64,000 nucleotides of DNA, from assembly GCA_050847315.1 (NCBI GenBank), contig CP193791.1, one strand, 5' to 3'. This document shows, piece after piece, positions 52,762 to 59,787 of this stretch (its first letter is position 1; every line of letters starts with the position of its first letter). Origin of the DNA: Cedecea sp000277545. Its GTDB lineage: Bacteria; Pseudomonadota; Gammaproteobacteria; Enterobacterales; Enterobacteriaceae. The notes beneath the pieces are model-generated. The model was not told the DNA's origin and made no database searches. It worked only from the letters and a program-made list of their open reading frames with translations. Position numbers and translations under genes: made by a program.

Positions 52762-54912
52762 ATGAAAAAAATTACCAGCGTCTGCCCTTACTGCGGGGCC
52801 GGCTGCAAACTGAAACTGGTCGTTGAGAACAACAAAATTATTCGCGCCGAAGCGGCCGGGGGCGTGACTAACCAAAACGAACTCTGCCTGAAAGGCTACT
52901 ACGGCTGGGATTTTCTTAACGACACCAAACTGCTGACGCCACGCCTGACGCAGCCGATGATCCGCTACGAGAAGGGCGGCAAACTGCAGCCGGTAAGCTG
53001 GGAAGAAGCGATTAGCTATACCGCTGCGCGCCTGAAGGCGATCAAAGAGCAGTTCGGCCCTCGCGCCATTATGACCACCGGTTCTTCGCGCGGAACGGGG
53101 AACGAAACCAACTTTGTGATGCAGAAATTCGCCCGCGCGGTGCTGAACACCAACAACGTCGACTGCTGCGCCCGCGTGTGCCACGGCCCAAGCGTGGCCG
53201 GGCTGCAGGCAACGCTGGGGAACGGGGCGATGAGCAACTCCATCGGCGATATCGAAAACTCCAAATGCCTGCTGGTGGTGGGCTACAACTGCGCCGACTC
53301 TCACCCTATCGTGGCTCGTCGGGTGATTAAAGCCAAAAGCAACGGCGCGAAAATCATTGTCTGCGACCCGCGCCGCATCGAAACCGCCCGCATTGCCGAT
53401 CAGCATCTGCAAATCAAAAACGGCTGCAACATGGCGCTGGTGAACGCCTTTGGCTATGTCCTGCTGGAAGAGCAGCTGTACGACAAAGAGTACGTCGCCA
53501 AATATGCCGAAGGGCTGGAGGCTTACCGCGAAACCGTGAAGGACTACGCGCCGGAGGACGTCGAGCATTTAACCGGCGTACCGGCTCTGCAGGTTCGCCA
53601 GGCGATGCGCACCTTCGCCGCAGCGCCATCCGCCACCATCATGTGGGGCATGGGCGTAACCCAGTTCGGCCAGGCGGTAGACGTGGTCAAAGGGCTGTCC
53701 AGCCTGGCGCTGCTCACCGGCAACCTGGGGCGTGAAAACGTTGGCGTTGGCCCAGTACGCGGGCAGAACAACGTGCAGGGAGCCTGCGATATGGGCGTGT
53801 TGCCTAACCAGTTCCCCGGCTACCAGGATGTGGTTGATCCTGAAGTGCGCGCGAAGTTTGCTAAAGCCTGGGGGATTGACCCGGCGGTGATGGATGACAA
53901 AGTTGGCGTGCGTATTACCGAAGTACCGCACCTGGCGATAGAGGGCAAAGTCAAAGCCTACTACATCATGGGTGAAGATCCGCTCCAGACCGAAGCGGAC
54001 CTGGGCCTGGTGCGCAAAGGATTTGAGGCGCTCGACTTTGTGGTGGTGCAGGACATCTTCATGACCAAAACCGCCGAAGTCGCTGATGTGCTGCTGCCCG
54101 CCACGTCCTGGGGCGAGCACGGCGGCGTCTTTACCTGTGCCGACCGGGGCTTCCAGCGCTTCGAGAAAGCCATCGAGGCGAAATACAACGTGAAGCGCGA
54201 CTGGGAAATCATCAGCCTGCTTTCGACGGCGATGGGCTACCCAATGCACTATGAAAACAACCAGCAAATCTGGGATGAGCTGCGTGAGCTGTGCCCGCTG
54301 TTTTACGGCGTCACCTACGAAAAAATGGGCGATATGGGACACGTGCAGTGGCCTTGCCCGACGCTGGACCACCCCGGTACGCCGTATCTCTACAAAGACA
54401 GCAAATTCGACACGCCAAGCGGCAAAGGGCAACTGTTTGCCGCCGCCTGGCGTTCGCCCGCTGAAGTGCCTGACGATACCTACCCGCTGGTGCTTTGCAC
54501 CGTCCGCGAAGTCGGGCACTACTCCTGCCGCTCGATGACCGGCAACTGCGCGGCGCTGCAAACCCTCGCGGATGAACCCGGCTTTGTGCAAATCAACCCG
54601 CTGGATGCGGACGCGCTAGGTATCAAAGATCGGCAACTGGTCTGGGTAAGTTCGCGTCGCGGCAAGGTTATCAGCCGCGCGGACGTGAACGAGCGCATTA
54701 ACAAAGGCTCAGTCTATATGACCTATCAATGGTGGATTGGCGCCTGTAACGAGCTGACGCAGGACAATCTCGACCCGATCTCCAAAACGCCGGAAACCAA
54801 ATATTGCGCGGTGAACGTTAGCGCGATTGAGGATCAGGCGTGGGCGGAGAGCTATGCGCAAACGACCTATAACAGCATGAAGGCGCGGCTGCGCGAGGCG
54901 GTGGAAGCGTGA
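52762..54912 (+). CDS. fdhF: formate dehydrogenase H, cysteine variant
   Basis: FdhF oxidises formate to CO2 for the FHL complex, using a Mo-bis-MGD cofactor and one [4Fe-4S] cluster. The 716 residues (E. coli 715) keep cluster cysteines 8, 11, 15 and 42, Lys44 and His141. Codon 140 (53179-53181) is TGC, so the motif reads ARVCHGPS where E. coli has selenocysteine from UGA. The bases after it do not keep the E. coli SECIS stem-loop sequence as I recall it. The frame is open throughout, so this is a real Cys enzyme, not a recoded stop. In E. coli fdhF is remote from the hyc cluster; here it lies between hydN and hypF. Confidence 0.96.
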   Translation: MKKITSVCPYCGAGCKLKLVVENNKIIRAEAAGGVTNQNELCLKGYYGWDFLNDTKLLTPRLTQPMIRYEKGGKLQPVSWEEAISYTAARLKAIKEQFGPRAIMTTGSSRGTGNETNFVMQKFARAVLNTNNVDCCARVCHGPSVAGLQATLGNGAMSNSIGDIENSKCLLVVGYNCADSHPIVARRVIKAKSNGAKIIVCDPRRIETARIADQHLQIKNGCNMALVNAFGYVLLEEQLYDKEYVAKYAEGLEAYRETVKDYAPEDVEHLTGVPALQVRQAMRTFAAAPSATIMWGMGVTQFGQAVDVVKGLSSLALLTGNLGRENVGVGPVRGQNNVQGACDMGVLPNQFPGYQDVVDPEVRAKFAKAWGIDPAVMDDKVGVRITEVPHLAIEGKVKAYYIMGEDPLQTEADLGLVRKGFEALDFVVVQDIFMTKTAEVADVLLPATSWGEHGGVFTCADRGFQRFEKAIEAKYNVKRDWEIISLLSTAMGYPMHYENNQQIWDELRELCPLFYGVTYEKMGDMGHVQWPCPTLDHPGTPYLYKDSKFDTPSGKGQLFAAAWRSPAEVPDDTYPLVLCTVREVGHYSCRSMTGNCAALQTLADEPGFVQINPLDADALGIKDRQLVWVSSRRGKVISRADVNERINKGSVYMTYQWWIGACNELTQDNLDPISKTPETKYCAVNVSAIEDQAWAESYAQTTYNSMKARLREAVEA

Positions 54913-57251
54913 TTTTTACCCTCACCCCGGATGAAGGAATCGTGGAGTCTGAACTCGATTTGTCCCCTCTCCCCTCTGGGGAGAGGGCCAGGGTGAGGGG
55001 CACCGAACTCCGCATTCGCGGTAAAGTCCAGGGCGTTGGTTTCCGCCCCTTTGTCTGGCAAATCGCACAGCGGCTGAAGCTGATGGGCGATGTCTGCAAC
55101 GATGGCGAAGGCGTTGTGGTTCGTCTGGTGGCCAACCCGGAAGCGTTTCTGAGCGAACTGCACGAATACTGCCCGCCGCTGGCGCGCATCGACAGCGTGG
55201 CGCAGCAGCCAATTTTCTGGGACGTTTTGCCCCAGGACTTTAGCATTCGCCACAGCGGCCATGGCGCGATGGACACCCAAATCGTACCGGATGCCGCCAC
55301 CTGCCCGGAATGCCTGCGCGAGCTTAACGATCCGACCGACCGCCGCTACCGCTACCCGTTTATCAACTGCACTCACTGTGGGCCACGTTTCACCATCATC
55401 CGGGCGATGCCTTATGACCGTCCGTCCACGGTGATGGCGGCGTTTCCGCTCTGTGCCGCCTGCGAGGAAGAATATCGCAACCCGATGGACAGGCGTTTTC
55501 ACGCTCAGCCGGTAGCTTGCCCGGACTGCGGGCCGCAGATCTACTGGCAGCAGGGCGCGCAGCGACTGGACGGCGAGCAGGCGGTCGCCCTGGCCGTTGC
55601 CGCGCTGCGTGAGGGAAAAATCGTGGCGGTTAAAGGTTTGGGCGGTTTTCACCTTGCCGTGGATGCCCGTAACAATGCCGCCGTTGAACGCCTCCGGGCG
55701 CGTAAGCAGCGGCCCGCCAAACCGCTGGCGGTGATGATTGCTACGCCCGAAGGGTTGCCTGATGAGGCCATGGCGCGGCTTGCCACGCCTGCAGCACCGG
55801 TGGTGCTGGTGGCGAGTGATGTTTTGCCTGAGCTGAGCGCTGCCGTGGCGCCGGGGCGAAACGAAACCGGCGTAATGCTGCCCGCTAACCCGCTCCAGCA
55901 CCTGCTGGTTCAGGACTTTGGTGGCCCGCTGGTGATGACCTCCGGGAACCTCAACGGCAGGCCGCCAGCCATCGACAATGCTCAGGCGCTTCAGGATTTG
56001 GACGGTATTGCCGACGGTTTTCTGCTGCATAACCGGGACATTCTTCAGCGCATGGACGACTCGGTGATGCGAGCCAGCGGCGAAATGCTGCGCCGTGCGC
56101 GAGGTTTTGTGCCGGATGCGCTTCCTTTGCCCGCTGGCTTTAAAGACCTGCCGCCGATTCTGGCGTTGGGGGGCGATCTCAAAAATACCTTCTGCCTGGT
56201 TCGCGGCGGGCAGGCGGTGCTGAGTCAGCATTTTGGCGATTTGGCTCAGGAGGGCGTGGAGGCCCAATGGCAAAGCTCGCTGGCGCTGATGAGCGAGATC
56301 TACGGCTTTAAGGCAGAGCATGTCGCGCTCGACGCACATCCTTACTACCGCAGCGCGCAGGTGGGGCATGACATGGCGCTTCCTGTTACTGAAGTACTGC
56401 ATCACCACGCCCATACGGCGGCCTGCCTGGCCGAACACGGCTGGCCGCTGAACGGCGGCAACGTCATTGCCCTTGCGCTGGACGGCATTGGCTATGGCGA
56501 AGCTGGCCAGCTTTGGGGCGGCGAATGCCTGCTGGTGAATTACCGGCGCTGTGTCTCTCTCGGCGGATTGCCGGCCGTGGCGTTGCCGGGGGGAGATCTG
56601 GCCGCCGTGCAGCCGTGGCGTAACCTGCTCGCTCAGTGCGAGGCGTTTGTGCCCGGCTGGCAGCGTTATCCCGAAACAGAAGCTGTGCGGGCGCAGGCCT
56701 GGCGACCTCTGGCAAAAGCGGTGGCTCGCGGAGTTAATGCCCCACTAGCCTCATCCTGCGGGCGGCTGTTTGATGCCGTTGCCACCGCGCTCAACTGTGC
56801 GCCTTACCAACAAAGCTATGAAGGCGAAGCCGCCTGTCACCTTGAAGCCCTGGCGCTGGACGCTGGCCCCTGCTCGCACCCTGTCACGCTGCCGTTGGTG
56901 AACGGTCATCTCGATCTGGCGGCCTTCTGGCGGCAATGGTTTGGCTGGCAGGGCGAGGCCGGAGCGCGGGCCTGGGCGTTTCACGATGCCCTGGCGAAAG
57001 GCCTGTCGGCGCTGGTTCGCCATCATGCCCTGCTCACCGGCGTGACCACCGTGGCCTGCTGCGGTGGCGTGCTGCACAACCGGCTGCTGCGCGAGCGCCT
57101 GGCGTTCTATCTCTCCGATTTCACCCCTCTCTTCCCGACGCGGCTTCCCGCCGGTGACGGGGCGCTTTCCCTGGGGCAGGCAGTGGTTGCCGCTGCCCGC
57201 TATTTGAATCACCACAAGGATAAAAAAGATGTTAATGCGTGTTCTTCGTGA
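54909..57251 (+). CDS. hypF: hydrogenase maturation carbamoyltransferase HypF
   Basis: HypF makes the thiocarbamate on HypE from carbamoyl phosphate. The acylphosphatase domain (LRIRGKVQGVGFRPFVWQ) is followed by two zinc fingers (CPECL, CTHCGP, CAACEEEY, CPDCGP), a YrdC-like domain and a Kae1-like domain with HHHAHTAACLAEH. The 5' end is unusual: the frame from GTG 54909, which overlaps the fdhF stop (GTGA), translates a REP-like palindrome before the conserved part. GTG 54993, also in frame, gives 752 residues, close to the E. coli 750, and has GGGGAGAGGG from the REP as a strong ribosome site. I list the outer start; the inner one may be the real one. Confidence 0.9.
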   Translation: MIFTLTPDEGIVESELDLSPLPSGERARVRGTELRIRGKVQGVGFRPFVWQIAQRLKLMGDVCNDGEGVVVRLVANPEAFLSELHEYCPPLARIDSVAQQPIFWDVLPQDFSIRHSGHGAMDTQIVPDAATCPECLRELNDPTDRRYRYPFINCTHCGPRFTIIRAMPYDRPSTVMAAFPLCAACEEEYRNPMDRRFHAQPVACPDCGPQIYWQQGAQRLDGEQAVALAVAALREGKIVAVKGLGGFHLAVDARNNAAVERLRARKQRPAKPLAVMIATPEGLPDEAMARLATPAAPVVLVASDVLPELSAAVAPGRNETGVMLPANPLQHLLVQDFGGPLVMTSGNLNGRPPAIDNAQALQDLDGIADGFLLHNRDILQRMDDSVMRASGEMLRRARGFVPDALPLPAGFKDLPPILALGGDLKNTFCLVRGGQAVLSQHFGDLAQEGVEAQWQSSLALMSEIYGFKAEHVALDAHPYYRSAQVGHDMALPVTEVLHHHAHTAACLAEHGWPLNGGNVIALALDGIGYGEAGQLWGGECLLVNYRRCVSLGGLPAVALPGGDLAAVQPWRNLLAQCEAFVPGWQRYPETEAVRAQAWRPLAKAVARGVNAPLASSCGRLFDAVATALNCAPYQQSYEGEAACHLEALALDAGPCSHPVTLPLVNGHLDLAAFWRQWFGWQGEAGARAWAFHDALAKGLSALVRHHALLTGVTTVACCGGVLHNRLLRERLAFYLSDFTPLFPTRLPAGDGALSLGQAVVAAARYLNHHKDKKDVNACSS
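54918..55000. repeat. REP-like palindrome inside the 5' end of hypF
   Basis: A partial arm ACCCTCACCCCGG (54918-54930) and a full unit (54963-55000) with CCCCTCTCCCC, GGGGAGAGGG and the tail GGGTGAGGGG. The tail GTG at 54993 lies in the hypF frame, five codons before the conserved LRIRG. The repeat thus either encodes an N-terminal extension or supplies the initiation site. Confidence 0.85.
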
Positions 57252-58251
57252 CAACCCGCGCGCCGGCCTGCTGCTGGCGGTTTTAGTGGCTGCTAACTTT
57301 GCCGCCTGGGCCTGGGCGCTGGCGGCGTTTAACCACAGCTCGGCGCTGATGGCGGCCAGCCTGTTGGCCTGGTGCTACGGCCTGCGCCACGCGGTAGACG
57401 CCGACCATATCGCCGCGATTGATAACGTCACCCGCAAAATGATGCAGCAGGGCAAACGCCCGTTTGGCGTGGGAGCCTGGTTCTCGTTGGGTCACTCCAG
57501 CATTGTGATTCTGGCTTCTGTCGCCATTGCAGCTACTGCTGCGGCTTTCCAGCAAAAAATGGACTGGTTCCATGACGTTGGCGGCGTGATCGGCACCGCC
57601 GTGTCGGCCTGCTTCCTGCTGGCGATGGCGCTGGTTAACTTGGTCATCCTGCGTGGCGTGCGGCGCAACTTCCGCCAGCTTAAACGCGGTGAACCGCTGG
57701 CTGCAGATGCGACGGAAATGACCGGCGGCGGCATGATGAGCTGGCTGTTTAACTCTGTTTTTCGCCTGATCGGCAAAAGCTGGCACATGTACCTGGTCGG
57801 CTTCCTGTTCGGCCTCGGCTTTGACACCGCCACCGAAATTGGTGTGTTGGGCATTTCTGCCGCCAGCGCCTCCAGCGGCATGTCCATCTGGTCGATTCTG
57901 GTATTCCCGGCGCTGTTTGCCAGCGGCATGGCGCTGGTGGATACCCTCGACAACGTGATTATGGTGGGTGCCTACGGCTGGGCGTTTAACAAACCGCAGC
58001 GCAAGCTCTACTACAACATGACGATTACCGGCACTTCTGTGGTGGTGGCGTTGTTTATCGGTGGGCTTGAAGCGCTGGGCCTGCTGGCTGATAAATTCCA
58101 GTTAGAGGACGGGATCTGGCAGTGGGTTGGTGCGCTCAACGACAACCTCGGCAACGCCGGATTTGTTGTGGTCGGGCTGTTTATCGCCTGCTGGGGGATT
58201 TCGATGCTGAACTACCGCTGGAAAGGCTATGACGCTTTAGTGGTGAGATAA
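57229..58251 (+). CDS. NiCoT-family nickel/cobalt permease
   Basis: This 340-residue inner-membrane permease of the HoxN/NixA/NhlF family has eight predicted helices. The family signature RHAVDADHIAAIDN in helix II is near residue 54. LGHSSIV, LGFDTATE and MALVDTLDN are also present. Its start overlaps the end of hypF by 23 nt, so it belongs to the hydN-fdhF-hypF unit and almost certainly feeds nickel to HypA/HypB. E. coli K-12 uses the NikABCDE importer for this purpose. Cobalt as substrate cannot be excluded from sequence. Confidence 0.92.
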   Translation: MLMRVLRDNPRAGLLLAVLVAANFAAWAWALAAFNHSSALMAASLLAWCYGLRHAVDADHIAAIDNVTRKMMQQGKRPFGVGAWFSLGHSSIVILASVAIAATAAAFQQKMDWFHDVGGVIGTAVSACFLLAMALVNLVILRGVRRNFRQLKRGEPLAADATEMTGGGMMSWLFNSVFRLIGKSWHMYLVGFLFGLGFDTATEIGVLGISAASASSGMSIWSILVFPALFASGMALVDTLDNVIMVGAYGWAFNKPQRKLYYNMTITGTSVVVALFIGGLEALGLLADKFQLEDGIWQWVGALNDNLGNAGFVVVGLFIACWGISMLNYRWKGYDALVVR

Positions 58252-58252
58252 G

Positions 58253-58278
58253 AAAGCGGGGCATTAAGCCCCGTTTTA
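58253..58278. terminator. terminator after the nickel permease gene
   Basis: CGGGGC (58257-58262) pairs with GCCCCG (58268-58273) and is followed by TTTT. It closes the FHL island and also faces the end of avtA. Confidence 0.8.
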
Positions 58279-58290
58279 CATTGTTACTCG

Positions 58291-59544
58291 TTATTCGGCT
58301 TCCGCCCAGGCTCGCTCAATCTCTTCAGCCAGGATTTTCACCCCTGCCTCGATCTTTTCCGGCTCCGGGACATAGTTCATGCGCATGCACTGGTGCGTGT
58401 GCGGCCACGGCTTGTCCAGCCCCGGGAAGAAGTAATCGCCCGGCACCATCAGCACGCCGCGCTTTTTCAGGCGCTGGTACAGCAGCTCGGTGGTGATCGG
58501 CAGGTCTTTAAACCACAACCACAGGAAGATAGCGCCTTCCGGCTTGTGGATCAGGCAGCGTTCCGGCGACAGATAGCGGCGGAGTACGGCGATAGTCTCC
58601 TGCACGCGCTGGTAGTAAAACGGCTTGATAACCGTTTCAGACAGGCGCAGCAGATCGTTCCGCTTAATCATTTCGCAGGCCATGGCTGGGCCAATGCCGC
58701 CCGGCGCCAGGCTGATAATGCCGTTCATGTTGCTGATGGCGGAGATGATTTTCTCGTTAGCGATAATGATCCCACAGCGGCTGCCCGGCAGGCCGAGCTT
58801 GGACAGACTCATGCACAGGATGATGTTCGGGTTCCACAGCGGGCGGGCTTCGCTAAAGATGATGCCGGGGAAAGGCACGCCGTAGGCGTTATCGATCACC
58901 AGCGGAATGCCGTGCTGGTTCGCCAGCGCGTCCAGGTTCATCAGTTCTTCGTCGGTGATTACGTTGCCGGTCGGGTTCGTCGGACGAGATACGCAGATCA
59001 TGCCGGTATCTTCGCCGATATGCAGGTGTTCGAAGTCAACGTGGTACTTAAACTGGCCTTCCGGCAACAGTTCGATGTTCGGACGGGTGGAGACAAACAG
59101 CTCTTCTTCCAGTCCGGCATCCGCGTAGCCAATGTACTCCGGCGCCAGCGGGAAGAGCACCTTTTTGGTGCGACCATCCGCATGACGTCCGGCGAAAAGG
59201 TTAAACAAGTAGAAAAATGCACTCTGACTGCCGTTTGTTAGTGCAATATTCTGTGGTTCGATGTCCCAACCCAGTTCATCGCGCAGCATACCGGCAAGCA
59301 ATTTTAGCAGTTCACTTTTCCCCTGCGGACCGTCGTAGTTGCATAGTGTGTCGGTCAGTTTACCGCTGGCCAGCATCTCGGAAAGCAGCTGCTGGAAGTA
59401 GTCGTTCATCGCCGGGATCTGCGCAGGGTTGCCACCGCCAAGCATGATGGCGCCTGGTGTGCGCAGGCCGTCGTTGAGATCCTCCATCAGGCGGGTGATG
59501 CCTGCATGGCGGGTGAATTTATCGCCGAAAAGTGAAAACGTCAT
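58291..59544 (-). CDS. avtA: valine-pyruvate aminotransferase AvtA
   Basis: AvtA exchanges amino groups between valine or 2-oxoisovalerate and alanine/pyruvate. It is a fold-type I PLP enzyme. The 417 residues equal E. coli. The PLP lysine lies in MSLSKLGLPGSRCG, and NPTGN, DNAYG and the C-terminal MRMNYVPEPEKIEAG are conserved. The order xylR, bax, malS, avtA is as in E. coli, apart from one added gene. Confidence 0.97.
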   Translation of the reverse strand: MTFSLFGDKFTRHAGITRLMEDLNDGLRTPGAIMLGGGNPAQIPAMNDYFQQLLSEMLASGKLTDTLCNYDGPQGKSELLKLLAGMLRDELGWDIEPQNIALTNGSQSAFFYLFNLFAGRHADGRTKKVLFPLAPEYIGYADAGLEEELFVSTRPNIELLPEGQFKYHVDFEHLHIGEDTGMICVSRPTNPTGNVITDEELMNLDALANQHGIPLVIDNAYGVPFPGIIFSEARPLWNPNIILCMSLSKLGLPGSRCGIIIANEKIISAISNMNGIISLAPGGIGPAMACEMIKRNDLLRLSETVIKPFYYQRVQETIAVLRRYLSPERCLIHKPEGAIFLWLWFKDLPITTELLYQRLKKRGVLMVPGDYFFPGLDKPWPHTHQCMRMNYVPEPEKIEAGVKILAEEIERAWAEAE

Positions 59545-59711
59545 AACGTGGGTCTGCTGAATACTTTTGAAAAGAGGCTAACCATAGCGCTACAAATAAC
59601 GCCGTGCAAACCCGGTAAGCATAGTCACTGTTGGCGAATATGCTGTGTGATTTGTGCTGTGCAGCAGGATATGTTGAAGCCGGGCGCTCTTTTCAGGGAT
59701 GTGGCGTTATT

Positions 59712-59778
59712 ACCCTCACCCTAACCCTCTCCCTCACGGAGAGGGAATAAACCGCTTATTTTCTCCCTTGCTGAGGGG
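59712..59778. repeat. REP-like palindrome between avtA and malS
   Basis: The first unit (59712-59746) has CCCTCACCCTAACCCTCTCC with GGAGAGGGA. A decayed partner (TTTTCTCCCTTGCTGAGGGG) follows at 59759-59778, just before the malS stop. The remaining avtA upstream region (59545-59711) shows no gene. Confidence 0.8.
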
Positions 59779-59787
59779 CTTTAACGC

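Noticed and set aside
53569..54591. 340-codon frame antisense to fdhF
   Set aside because: It lies wholly inside intact fdhF, with low-complexity basic content and no start signal.
52762..54912. fdhF treated as a selenoprotein with a recoded stop
   Set aside because: The frame has no internal TGA; codon 140 is TGC, so no recoding is needed.
54867..56438. 523-codon frame antisense to hypF
   Set aside because: hypF is clearly the real gene; the antisense frame crosses the fdhF-hypF junction and the REP and matches no family.
19460..59778. Repeated palindromes considered as a CRISPR or integron-type array
   Set aside because: Units are scattered singly or in pairs over 40 kb, are palindromic, and lack regular spacers or cas genes. 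They fit the REP/BIME type.
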